A stretch of DNA of 64,000 nt from SHZI01 sp031395645 (GTDB lineage Bacteria > Pseudomonadota > Gammaproteobacteria > Steroidobacterales > GCA-2729495), in NCBI GenBank assembly GCA_031395645.1, contig JANNJM010000078.1:1-64000 (forward strand). Direction: 5' to 3'. The position numbers and the translations under genes are program-made. Below, in pieces: positions 51,967-60,554 of this stretch; within the stretch, counting starts at the first letter, position 1; each line of letters begins with the position of its first letter. Under the pieces are notes generated by a model. It saw nothing but the letters and a program-made list of their open reading frames with translations, did no database searches and had not been told where the DNA came from.

Positions 51967-52542
51967 ATGCATGCTTGTCCATTGCGCCTGCGCAACGGCC
52001 TGTTCACGGTCGTCGCCCTGGCCCTGCTTGGGGCCTGCGCCAGCGGTCCTGAGATTCGCAGCGACACGAACCCATCGGCCAATTTCGCGGGCTACACGAC
52101 CTTTGCCTTCTTCTCTCCGCTCGCGACCGACAAGGCCGGGTACGAGACGGTGTTCACCGGGCGACTGAAAGACTCGACGCGCCGTGCGCTGGAGTCAAAG
52201 GGTTTCGTCTACAGTGAAAGTGCGCCGGACCTGCTGGTCAACTTCTACGCGAACGTCCAGGACAAGCAGGATATACGTTCCACGCCAGTGTCGATGGGCT
52301 ACTACGGGTACCGGCGCGGCTTCTATGGCGGCATGGGCACGACGGACATCGAGACGGTCAACTACCAGCAGGGAACCCTGACCATCGACCTGGTCGACGC
52401 CAGCAAGAAGACCCTGGCCTGGCAGTCGACGGCCGAGGGCCGCGTCTCGCAGAAAGCGCGCAAGAACCCCGGCCCGGCGATCGACGCCGTGGTCAGGGAC
52501 ATGATCAACGCACTGCCCGGCCGGAACCAACCAGCAACCTGA
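51967..52542 (+). CDS. DUF4136 lipoprotein
   Basis: 191 residues. Lipobox LALLGACASG near Cys21. DUF4136 domain: FAGYTTFAFFSPLATDKAGYE, YESAPDLLVNFYANVQDK and DTRQ-type GTLTIDLVDASKKTLAWQS. AGGAAGGAA precedes ATG 51967 (MHACPLRL). Periplasmic outer-membrane-anchored protein of unknown function. The bases 51835-51880 carry a short tandem repeat (gcgcagcatc). Confidence 0.88.
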   Translation: MHACPLRLRNGLFTVVALALLGACASGPEIRSDTNPSANFAGYTTFAFFSPLATDKAGYETVFTGRLKDSTRRALESKGFVYSESAPDLLVNFYANVQDKQDIRSTPVSMGYYGYRRGFYGGMGTTDIETVNYQQGTLTIDLVDASKKTLAWQSTAEGRVSQKARKNPGPAIDAVVRDMINALPGRNQPAT

Positions 52543-52580
52543 GGCGGCGAGCGTCCCCGGCAGGCAGGTGAGGTCGAGCC

Positions 52581-53357
52581 GTGAGCTTTACTGCGAACAC
52601 CGCATTGATCTCCATTGGGCTGTTCATTGGCCTGCTGGTCTTTCTGGAGGCCGGACGACGCATCGGCGTCGCGCGGGCCGACGGTCAGGAAGGGGGCGTC
52701 AAGGGGGCGGGCGCGGTGGACGGCGCCGTATTCGGCTTACTTGCCTTGCTCATCGCCTTCACTTTCTCCGGCGCGGCCAGTCGCTTTGAATATCGGCGAC
52801 ATCTGATCAACGAAGAGACGAATGCCATCGGCACGGCCTATCTGCGCCTGGACTTGCTCAATGCCGATGCACGCGATTCGTTGCGCGAATCGTTTCGTCG
52901 CTACCTCGACGTGCGCATCGCAACGTATACGGATGTGGAAGACGAAGCAGCGACGATTGCCAGGCTCGCCGAAGGGGCGGCGATGCAAAACGCGCTTTGG
53001 GCGCAAGCCGTTGCAGAATCACAGAAGCCCGGCGCGGCCACGGATGCAACCAAGTTATTGCTGCCTGCGCTCAATCAAATGATCGACATCACCACCACCC
53101 GGCAAACAGCCACGCAAAATCACCCGCCCCAGGTGATCTACTACTTGTTGATTGCCTTCAGTTTGATAGCCGCGCTCCTGGCCGGATTGGGTCTGTCCAG
53201 CGACCACACCCGCAGCTGGCTGCACATGACGGTGTTTGCAACCGTGATTGCCGGCACGCTCTTCGTCGTGCTGGATCTGGAGCGGCCGAGGGCCGGGTTG
53301 ATCCGCATCGACAGCGCCGATCAAGCCTTGATCGATTTGCGCGAGAGCATGCGCTAA
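52581..53357 (+). CDS. DUF4239-type membrane protein
   Basis: 258 residues, with two N-terminal helices (about 8-25 and 50-65), a cytoplasmic helical segment (about 75-170) and two C-terminal helices (IYYLLIAFSLIAALLAGLGL and MTVFATVIAGTLFVVLDL). It resembles DUF4239/bestrophin-like anion channel-type proteins. GTG 52581 has GAGG 7 nt upstream. It is 38 bp after the DUF4136 gene and likely in its operon. Confidence 0.82.
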   Translation: MSFTANTALISIGLFIGLLVFLEAGRRIGVARADGQEGGVKGAGAVDGAVFGLLALLIAFTFSGAASRFEYRRHLINEETNAIGTAYLRLDLLNADARDSLRESFRRYLDVRIATYTDVEDEAATIARLAEGAAMQNALWAQAVAESQKPGAATDATKLLLPALNQMIDITTTRQTATQNHPPQVIYYLLIAFSLIAALLAGLGLSSDHTRSWLHMTVFATVIAGTLFVVLDLERPRAGLIRIDSADQALIDLRESMR

Positions 53358-53405
53358 ATCCACGCGGCTCGGCCCTGCCGTGGCCCTAAGTCACCAGCGC
53401 GTCCA

Positions 53406-54236
53406 CTACCGGGGAAACAGGAAGGTAAACACGAGCCTCACGCCGACCCCCTCGGGACCCCCGGGGGGGCTGTCGGCCCAGTAGCGCAGGCCGCCACCGA
53501 CGCTTACCAGCTGGTTGCCAATGCGTGTGACCTTCGAGACAGTGACGTTGAGGGGCACCGACCACTGTTCGTTTTCCCAGTCGTAGGTGCTCTCGGTGTT
53601 GATGCCGTAGGTCCAGGCGGTGGGCGTCGTATAGGACACGAACGGCTGGAGAAACGTGGCGTTCACGTCGCCGCGGTCGTCGTCACCCGCAAACGACCAG
53701 AGGTGATTCGCCAGTGCGCCGTAGGTCCAGCCCTTCTCCTGCTTGAGAACCAGGGCCGTCGGTCCTGCGCCCCACTGGTCGGCGGTCAGCAGGTCGTCGG
53801 AACCGGTGGCCAGCAGGAACACCGGACCGGCGCCCCAGATCCAGCCACTCGAGGTCGGGGCCTTGGGCGAGAAGAACAGGTTCTGCACGACGTCGCCGAT
53901 ACCGAACTGGCTGCCGGCGCCGGGCGCGATGTCGTCCTGATACACCACGGGCAGGATGGTGCGCGAGATGACGTTCCAGTCCTTGTTCAGCTCGATCGGC
54001 ACGACCGGCTGGATATTGAGCGTCCACTTGTCGCCGTCGTCGGTGGGCCCAATGTCGTGGTCGTAGTTGAGCTGGAGCGGCACGCTGATCAGGGCAGCGA
54101 CCGGGTTCGACAGCTTCTTCGCCAGCGCCGCGGCGTCCGTCGCCTCGCTATCGGCGGCAGCGGCGGTGCCGGCTGCCAGCAGCGCGATCAATGCGATCGC
54201 AGGATTAATGATGGGCAGGATGGTGGCGCTTCGCAT
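53406..54236 (-). CDS. outer-membrane beta-barrel protein (MetA-like)
   Basis: 276 residues from MRSATILP. A signal peptide ends AAGTAAAAD. It is strand-rich: PLQLNYDHDIGPTDDGDKWT, WNVISRTILPVVYQ and C-terminal FTFLFPR with terminal aromatic residue. It is like neutral transporter-type outer-membrane proteins (MetA pathway group). GGAG precedes ATG 54236. Role unknown; it may admit an aromatic compound. It is directly downstream of a broken outer-membrane gene. Confidence 0.82.
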   Translation of the reverse strand: MRSATILPIINPAIALIALLAAGTAAAADSEATDAAALAKKLSNPVAALISVPLQLNYDHDIGPTDDGDKWTLNIQPVVPIELNKDWNVISRTILPVVYQDDIAPGAGSQFGIGDVVQNLFFSPKAPTSSGWIWGAGPVFLLATGSDDLLTADQWGAGPTALVLKQEKGWTYGALANHLWSFAGDDDRGDVNATFLQPFVSYTTPTAWTYGINTESTYDWENEQWSVPLNVTVSKVTRIGNQLVSVGGGLRYWADSPPGGPEGVGVRLVFTFLFPR

Positions 54237-54252
54237 CGTGGTGGGACTCCAT

Positions 54253-54436
54253 TCAAAAAGTGAACACTGCAGCGACACCGGGGCCCGATGTGGCCACGTC
54301 ATACTTGAAGAAACCTGAATCACTGCCGTCCTCGTAATCCACGTCCAGGTAGCGATAGGCGAAGATCACGCCGATGCGCTCTGATGTCTGCCAGCGCGTT
54401 GGCGGCGAGGAAAAAGGTCAGGGAAATGCGTCGCAT
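54253..54436 (-). pseudogene. outer-membrane protein gene, internally deleted
   Basis: The 5' end codes for a signal peptide (MRRISLTFFLAANALAD). In another frame the same DNA ends in a typical outer-membrane barrel end: GVIFAYRYLDVDYEDGSDSG, FFKYDVATSGPGVAAVFTF and stop 54253. The middle of the barrel is missing, and the two pieces are out of frame. It lies just upstream of the MetA-like gene. Confidence 0.75.
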
Positions 54437-54476
54437 CAGTGGCCTCTTCGATGACTCCGCTTGAATACCTACTCTA

Positions 54477-55007
54477 TCAGAACGTAAAGCCGAGGCCGGT
54501 CACGATGCCGTAGTCGTTCTCCCCACCCTCCTCCGGCGGCTGACTGTCGTAGGAGTCGTAGACGCTGAGCTCCACAAACAAGTCTTTGATCAGCTCCCGG
54601 CGCAGCGCGAACTCCAGATTGGCCCGAACGCGCCCGCTATCGGTAAGGCTCGGGTAGGCGGTCAGTGATGTCGTCAGGGTGGTCTTCGGGCTGTCGTAAG
54701 TGAAGAACTCGTACTCCGTATTGAGCAATACTTCCGCGTCGGTCTCGGCAAGGACCCCTCGAGACGGGTGCCGTCCTCCCGTTCGAGGACGTACGTTTCC
54801 TTACTGCTAACCCGCAGGATGTCCTTCCACTCTATATATAGAGTACTCATGCTGTCGGTACTGACCTGGAGCCGTCCGCGCTCCAGGTTCTTGATCTCGC
54901 AGTTCGACCACATCAGTCTTGTCGGCGAAAGCAAAACTGGCGATGACGCATAACGCCACACCGAGGGCGCAGTGCCAGATCTGCCGGGGTCGGTTACCAG
55001 AAGTCAT
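54477..55007 (-). pseudogene. DUF481 outer-membrane protein gene, broken
   Basis: The 5' end codes for a signal peptide (IWHCALGVALCVIASFAFA) and part of a domain (NCEIKNLERGRLQVSTDS in a second frame, VLEREDGTRLEGSL). After a deletion and a further frame change, the C-terminal DUF481 domain follows in the last piece: LNTEYEFFTYDSPKTTLTTS, TAYPSLTDSGRVRANLE and YGIVTGLGFTF. At least two frame changes plus the missing middle make it a pseudogene. A perfect 16-bp palindrome (54829-54844) falls in it, in coding sequence. Confidence 0.8.
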
Positions 55008-55035
55008 GCTGCGTGATCCTCCGGTGTGCTGGCGC

Positions 55036-57423
55036 TCAGCGCACCGCGCCAAGCTCACGTGTCAGTTCTGCTGCGTCCGGATCATCGGGGTAGCGCCCGG
55101 AGAGGCGCAGCGCGTAGCGCCGCGCACCCACGATGTCGCCGGCGTCGCGCCGGAACGTCACGGCGGCCACCAGCAAATCGCGATGGTCGGGATGGCGGGC
55201 CAGGGCACGGTCGACCTCCTGAACGGCTGCCTTGGCCTTGCCGCCGGACTGCAGGCTGACGGCGTAGACATACGCGAAGCGCGCGTCGGCCGGCGCGAGT
55301 TGTGCCGCGCGCTTGAACTCCCCGAGCGCCTCCTCGTTGCGACCCAGCCGGACCAGCGTCAGGCCCAGCGTGTGATGCAGTTCGGCCGCGGGCACCTGGC
55401 GCAACCCGTCCCGCAGAGCCGCCTCTGCATCCGCATCGCGTCCCTGCACGCGGAGCAGGTCGGCGAGATTGACGTGCGCCGGGATGAACGCGGGATCGAC
55501 CGCCAGCGCAGACTGCAGTTGTGCCTGCGCGTCGCCGAAACGGCCCTGGCGCGCGTAGAAGCTGCCGAGCGCCGTGCGCGCTTCGGGCCGGTCCGCACTG
55601 AAGCGTTGCACCGCCTCGTATTCCGCTGCCGGCCGCTCGAACGCCGCGCGCTGGGCGGGCGTCGCGACCTGCAGCGCGTCGGCAAGGACATAGGCAGCTT
55701 CGATCCGCACGGTGCGCACAGGGTCGTCCAGCAGCGGGGCGACCAGTGGCAGGCGTTGCGCCGGAGACAGCATGCTCAGGGTGCCGACGCTCGCACGCCG
55801 CACCAGCGCGTCGCGGTCGGCAAGTCCGGCCCGCGCCGCCTCGACGCTCGCCTGCGCCGGATACTGCGCGAGGGCCTCGATCGCGCTGGCCCGCGCGATC
55901 GTCGGCTGTGACGGGTCGCTGGCCAGCACTGCCAGGCCGGGGCCGCCTTCCGCGGCGCCCCGCTCCGCGTCTGCAAACGTCCCGGCATAGCGCTGGAAGC
56001 CCTGCGGTGCGTCGCCATACCACTGCGCCAGCTGCGCGACGGCCCACTGCGCATCGCGGGTGTTATGGCAGTCGTTGCAGGCGTTGGGCGTGCCCAGACT
56101 GACGCTCAGATCGGGCCGCGGCACCCGCAGGCTGTGGTCACGCCGCGGATCGACGACCATGTAGGTCGTCGGCGGCATATGACAGTCGACGCACTGCGTG
56201 CCTGCGCCATCGCCCGCATGCTGATGGTGCGCCGCTGTATCGTACTTCGACGCCTGGTGGCATGTGCCGCAGAGCGCATTTCCCGATACGTACAGTTCCT
56301 GACTGTGCGGCTCGTGGCAATCGCTGCAGGTGACACCGGCGTGATACATCCGGCTCTGCAGGAACGAACCCCAGGTGAAGACCTCGTCGCGCTGCTGGCC
56401 GTCAGGGTGATACAGCCCTGGCGATAGCAGCGCCGGACGATAAAAGTCCTGGAATTCAAGTCCGGCACGATAGCCATCCAGGATCTGGCTGCGTCGTGCG
56501 TGACATTGCGCACACATGCCGATCTCGGTGTCCTGCGGGCGCGCACGACTACGAACTCCGTTGCCGGTTTTTACGTCGATGGTCCACTGCACGTTCGCCC
56601 GCTCGTCAAGCGCAATCGTCAGGCCTTTGCCGGGGTCCCCGGGTTTTGTTCGCGCCCACTCGATGTGGGCCGAAGCAGGCCCGTGGCACGCCTCACACCC
56701 AACCGCAATTTCTTTCCATGTGGTCTGAAACGTGTCGGTTTCGGCATCGTAGTTCTTGCGCACGTCGGTCGAATGACAGTCCGCGCACATGAAGTTCCAG
56801 TTCTGTGCGCGCCGCGTCCAGTGCAACTCGTCGCGGTGATCAACCTTGTCGTCCGGGTAGAGGTGGAACCAGCGCTGTCCGCCGGTCTCCTTCGGTCGGC
56901 TGTCCCAGGCAACCGACAGGGCCTGCAGCCGGCCGTCCGGGAACGCGATCAGGTACTGCTGCAGGGGCGCAAGGCCGAAGGTGTACCGGATCTCGAAGTC
57001 GGCCAGCTGGCCGTCGGCGCCATCGGTGCGCACGAAGAACTTGTCGTTCCGCTTGTAGAAGGTTGATTCAATGCCGGCGTAGCGGAAGGTGGCCTGGGAG
57101 AAATTGCCGAGCACGGTGGTCGCGGTGGCGTGCTGCATGGCCTCAGCGTGCTGCGAAGCTTTCCAGGCGGAGTAGGCGTCGGCGTGACAGCCGGCGCAGG
57201 CGTCGCTACCCGCGAAGCTCGCGTCGATGGCGTGCGGAGGCGGAATCGCCGGCGGCCGCGCCGCGTCCGGCCGGAAGGACCACCAGGCACCCACGGTGGC
57301 GATGAGTACCGCCGCAGTCGCGAGCAGCACAAGGGGTCCGCGTCGCACCGGTGCCGTGGAGGCAGGCTGAGCGATGGCGCCCGCGGCGGGGGAAGGTGCG
57401 GATGTGCGACGGCGACGGGACAA
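55036..57423 (-). CDS. octahaem cytochrome c with HEAT-like and TPR domains
   Basis: 795 residues. An N-terminal anchor (VLLATAAVLIATVGAWW), then eight haem-binding CXXCH motifs: CAGCH (76-80), CADCH, CEACH, CAQCH, CSDCH, CGTCH, CVDCH and CNDCH (near 462). Next a HEAT-like helical region (about 490-600) and tetratricopeptide repeats (about 620-780). A periplasmic multihaem electron carrier or reductase with a scaffold part. The start TTG 57423 is 6 bp after the stop of a small membrane protein gene; it is inferred from coupling. No other members of a specific respiratory chain are in the window. Confidence 0.92.
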   Translation of the reverse strand: MSRRRRTSAPSPAAGAIAQPASTAPVRRGPLVLLATAAVLIATVGAWWSFRPDAARPPAIPPPHAIDASFAGSDACAGCHADAYSAWKASQHAEAMQHATATTVLGNFSQATFRYAGIESTFYKRNDKFFVRTDGADGQLADFEIRYTFGLAPLQQYLIAFPDGRLQALSVAWDSRPKETGGQRWFHLYPDDKVDHRDELHWTRRAQNWNFMCADCHSTDVRKNYDAETDTFQTTWKEIAVGCEACHGPASAHIEWARTKPGDPGKGLTIALDERANVQWTIDVKTGNGVRSRARPQDTEIGMCAQCHARRSQILDGYRAGLEFQDFYRPALLSPGLYHPDGQQRDEVFTWGSFLQSRMYHAGVTCSDCHEPHSQELYVSGNALCGTCHQASKYDTAAHHQHAGDGAGTQCVDCHMPPTTYMVVDPRRDHSLRVPRPDLSVSLGTPNACNDCHNTRDAQWAVAQLAQWYGDAPQGFQRYAGTFADAERGAAEGGPGLAVLASDPSQPTIARASAIEALAQYPAQASVEAARAGLADRDALVRRASVGTLSMLSPAQRLPLVAPLLDDPVRTVRIEAAYVLADALQVATPAQRAAFERPAAEYEAVQRFSADRPEARTALGSFYARQGRFGDAQAQLQSALAVDPAFIPAHVNLADLLRVQGRDADAEAALRDGLRQVPAAELHHTLGLTLVRLGRNEEALGEFKRAAQLAPADARFAYVYAVSLQSGGKAKAAVQEVDRALARHPDHRDLLVAAVTFRRDAGDIVGARRYALRLSGRYPDDPDAAELTRELGAVR

Positions 57424-57429
57424 GCGAAA

Positions 57430-57549
57430 TTACCGCGCGACGACCGGCAAGAGAAACAGAATGCCGGCGGCAGCAGTCAGTGGCGCAAGTACCCATGCGA
57501 TCAGGCAGACGCCCGCTCGCCCGTGGCGCACCGGGGGTATTCTGATCAT
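57430..57549 (-). CDS. 39-aa membrane peptide upstream of octahaem cytochrome
   Basis: Starts MIRIPPVRHGRAGV, followed by one hydrophobic helix (CLIAWVLAPLTAAAGILFLL) and a short tail. The coding potential is modest, with no clear Shine-Dalgarno; but its end is 6 bp from the cytochrome start and it has the look of a small membrane subunit. Confidence 0.4.
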   Translation of the reverse strand: MIRIPPVRHGRAGVCLIAWVLAPLTAAAGILFLLPVVAR

Positions 57550-57579
57550 CTGGCGTTGTCCACGACGTGCGCCGGGCGG

Positions 57580-59769
57580 CTAACGCAGGCGCCCGCCCCG
57601 CTGCCCACCACCCCGCTGCACAGGCCTGGCGCTTTGGCGCCTGACTCCGGACTGCCGTGCCCGTTGCGCCCGGTCGAGCTCGCCGCGATCGAAGCTGGAT
57701 GGCGCCCGCGCCGGCCGGGGCTGGGGAGCCGTCGGCCTTGCGGCTTCCGGCCCCATCGGCCTGGCCGCGCTGGCCGGGCTCCGGTCTGGTTGCCAGGCGC
57801 CCTGGTCACGGGTTTCCCACGAGTCGCCGACCCGTCGCGCCACAGTGCCGTTCTTGTCCGCGTAAACATCGTTCTGCCGGCCGGTAGTGGGCTTTGCCTG
57901 GCGGAGGTTCGTTTGCGCGGTCGAGCGATCCACAGTGCGGGCGCGATTTTCCGGCCGCTTGTAGATGCTGTCGTTGCCCACGCGATCGCCGCGGATACTG
58001 GTGTCCTTGTCGATGCGGTTCCTGATGTCGGCGCGATTCCCAACACTGATGTTGTTGCTAATATTGATGTTGCCGGTGTTGATGAAGACCGGGCCGCGAT
58101 AGCCGCCGCCATACCAGCCACCGCAGCAGCCCCCGGGACGGTAGGCGCCGCCCCAGCCGCCGCCCCAGCTCACGCCCATGCTGAAGAAGCCATTACTCCA
58201 GCTGACGCCGTAGTTCCAGCCTGTCCACGGGTTGTAGCCAACGTGGAGGCCCCAGGTCGGTGGGCGCGGGTAGTAGTAGCTGCCCCAGTACGGCGGGTAG
58301 TACCAGCCGGTGCCATAGACGGGCACGCCGTAATAGGGATATGACCACAGGTACCCCGGCGTGTAGCCCACGTACACCACCTGGGGCGTGGACTGATAAA
58401 CGTGCACGTAGGTCGTGTTGTAAACGGGCGAGGTGGGCGGAATTTTCTGGATCTCGCCCTCCGGGATCTGGTCCGCGACGGCCCATGGCCCCGCGGCAGC
58501 CGCCGAGGTAAACCACACACCGTTATCCACCGCGTAGTAACGCCCGTCGACCTGAAGAACCTGGGTCCCGGTGTTAACGGCATAGGACACCGCCGTGCCC
58601 GGGATCTTCTCGAACTTCGGCGCACCGTCGTATTGCACCTCGAGCCTGGCGTCGCTGCGACTAATGGCGGCCGTCTGCGGGATCTGCGCGTCCAGCACGG
58701 CCTCGTTGGCTTCCTCGGTGCCGGCAACCGACGCCCGCAGTCCGCCGAGATCCGAGGCCGGCGGGATGTCCGAAAAGCTGGCCGGCAGCTTGTCCGCCCG
58801 GACGAAGGTCCAGGGTCCGGTCGCCGATGCGGCGCGGAACCAGCGGCCCGACAGCAGGAGGTACATGTCGCTGGCAGTCGGCTCGCGCACCCACGGCGTT
58901 TCCGTGTTGGCGACGTAAAGCAGCTTGCCACCGGAGAGGCTCTTCCAGTTTGGCTTGCCGTCAGTGACGATCAGCTCGGTGGGTTCGGTCGCCACGACGA
59001 TGGCCGGAATCTTCGTCGGCGCCGGCTCGCTGCTGTCGGGAGGCGGCAACATTTTAACCAGGTCCGCCGGTGGCGACGTCGTTTGTGCCCACGGGCCGAG
59101 CGGGTCCCTGGCCTGGTACCAGAGGGTGCCGCTGCTGAGATAGAGTGACTTGCTCTTTGTGCTGCGCACCACCACAAACGGCGTATTGAGCGCGCGCTCG
59201 TAGTCACTGTTCTCGACGGGAGAGAACCGGGGCTTGCCGTCATAAAGCAGGAGCACCGCAAGCTGCTCGCTGAACACAATCTTCGGCGGGTCCGTCTTCA
59301 GTGCCGCGAGGCTCTTTTCCTCCTGCGCTGCTGTGGCCAGGCTGGCGGACAGCTGGTCCCTGGAAATCTCGAAGCGGGCCTCAAGCACGGCATCCTCGAC
59401 GATCCGGGTGAACCGCTGTTCTTCGGTGTCCTTCGAATCCGGCCAGCGCACCTCCGTGACCTTCACGCTGCGAACCGTGGCGACATCGCCGTCCCCGTCG
59501 GTATCGACGATGGCCGTGAACCAGAACGCGCCGAAAACCGGTTCCTTCCTGCTTTTCAACTCCAGCGACATCGCGGCACGGCCCGTCAGCACGTTGCCCT
59601 TGAGGCTCTCGGGCTGCGGCTGGTAGACGACGATCGTGCCTTCCGGAGCAGTGACTTCCTGGGGCCATACCAGTGCCTCGGCAGCAAGCGACCAGGCCGT
59701 CGCAGCCGCGAACAACACGGCCCGGGTGACCGAAGGCCATGGACTGGGAATTCGGGATTTCCGGTTCAT
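57580..59769 (-). CDS. large surface/periplasmic protein (carbohydrate-binding V/XII-type)
   Basis: 729 residues. A signal peptide (ends WSLAAEALVWPQ) is followed by repeated WxxA-type units: SLYLSSGTLWYQARDPLGPW, LLLSGRWFRAASATGPW and YYAVDNGVWFTSAAAAGPW (about 200-460), then a Tyr/Gly/Trp-rich region (YSYPYYG.. and GWYYPPYWGSYYYPRP), and a basic Arg/Pro-rich end. It is similar in name to carbohydrate-binding family V/XII proteins. Likely sits in the envelope and binds polymers; its catalytic role is absent. ATG 59769 follows GTG 59772. Confidence 0.85.
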   Translation of the reverse strand: MNRKSRIPSPWPSVTRAVLFAAATAWSLAAEALVWPQEVTAPEGTIVVYQPQPESLKGNVLTGRAAMSLELKSRKEPVFGAFWFTAIVDTDGDGDVATVRSVKVTEVRWPDSKDTEEQRFTRIVEDAVLEARFEISRDQLSASLATAAQEEKSLAALKTDPPKIVFSEQLAVLLLYDGKPRFSPVENSDYERALNTPFVVVRSTKSKSLYLSSGTLWYQARDPLGPWAQTTSPPADLVKMLPPPDSSEPAPTKIPAIVVATEPTELIVTDGKPNWKSLSGGKLLYVANTETPWVREPTASDMYLLLSGRWFRAASATGPWTFVRADKLPASFSDIPPASDLGGLRASVAGTEEANEAVLDAQIPQTAAISRSDARLEVQYDGAPKFEKIPGTAVSYAVNTGTQVLQVDGRYYAVDNGVWFTSAAAAGPWAVADQIPEGEIQKIPPTSPVYNTTYVHVYQSTPQVVYVGYTPGYLWSYPYYGVPVYGTGWYYPPYWGSYYYPRPPTWGLHVGYNPWTGWNYGVSWSNGFFSMGVSWGGGWGGAYRPGGCCGGWYGGGYRGPVFINTGNINISNNISVGNRADIRNRIDKDTSIRGDRVGNDSIYKRPENRARTVDRSTAQTNLRQAKPTTGRQNDVYADKNGTVARRVGDSWETRDQGAWQPDRSPASAARPMGPEAARPTAPQPRPARAPSSFDRGELDRAQRARQSGVRRQSARPVQRGGGQRGGRLR

Positions 59770-59882
59770 CACTCTTTACATCCTGGGGGGACGTGCATTC
59801 TATGCCAGACCGGCGATCGCGAAGGAACTGCAGATGGCCTAGACTAGCCCGGCATCTGAACCATACAGAACAGGAGTCCCTG

Positions 59883-60539
59883 GTGAATCGCAAAGCTGTC
59901 GCCGGTCTGGCGCTCGTCCTGCTGGCTGCTGGCTACCTGGGTGGCTGCACGCGGCCCGTGGTCGTCGACGGCGCCTTCAGCGAGGGCGTTGCCCGCAGCG
60001 GCGGCTTCGCCAACCTTCTGGTCGTGGGCGTGAGCCCGGACGTCAACCAGCGCTGTGCTTTCGAGTATTCGATGACCGCGAACCTCCGGAGTGACTCCGT
60101 AAAGGCCACGGCAAGCTGCGCGCTGATGAGTACCAAGGAGCCAATCACGCGCCAGGCAATTGAGCAGGTCGTCGCGACGCTCGGGGCCGACGCGGTCCTC
60201 GCTACGAGCCTGGTCGACTACAGCGCCGTGGCCAGGGAAGGCGGCTCGGCGGACGCCCGCGGCGGTGGCTACTACAAGGCCACCGATATCGGCTATGCGA
60301 ACGGTTACTGGGGTGCCTACGGCGTGCCCGTGGTGTATGCCGAGTTCCAGACGGCGCCGTCCGTCTTTTCGATCAGTGGCACCGCCCGCATCTCGAGCAG
60401 ACTGTTCGAGACCCGGGGCGCCACGCTCGTCTATAGCCTGGACACGAAGGCGAAGAACCTGCAGTCCCGCGAAATGGCGCTCGCCGGGATCACCCCGGCA
60501 ATCGCGGATCAACTGCGCCGCGACGGGTTACTTCGCTAG
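59883..60539 (+). CDS. lipoprotein, unknown function
   Basis: 218 residues. A signal with lipobox LAAGYLGGC. The domain begins ARSGGFANLLVVGVSPDVNQR and continues with a Tyr/Gly-rich surface loop (RGGGYYKATDIGYANGYWG). GTG 59883 has AGGAG 7 nt upstream. It is divergent to the surface protein gene and followed directly by the broken molybdopterin gene. Confidence 0.82.
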   Translation: MNRKAVAGLALVLLAAGYLGGCTRPVVVDGAFSEGVARSGGFANLLVVGVSPDVNQRCAFEYSMTANLRSDSVKATASCALMSTKEPITRQAIEQVVATLGADAVLATSLVDYSAVAREGGSADARGGGYYKATDIGYANGYWGAYGVPVVYAEFQTAPSVFSISGTARISSRLFETRGATLVYSLDTKAKNLQSREMALAGITPAIADQLRRDGLLR

Positions 60540-60554
60540 CGCGGCAGGCCCGCC

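Noticed and set aside
54829..54844. Perfect 16-bp palindrome ACTCTATATATAGAGT
   Set aside because: It lies inside the coding part of the DUF481 pseudogene, has no match to the palindromes elsewhere, and no adjacent promoter.
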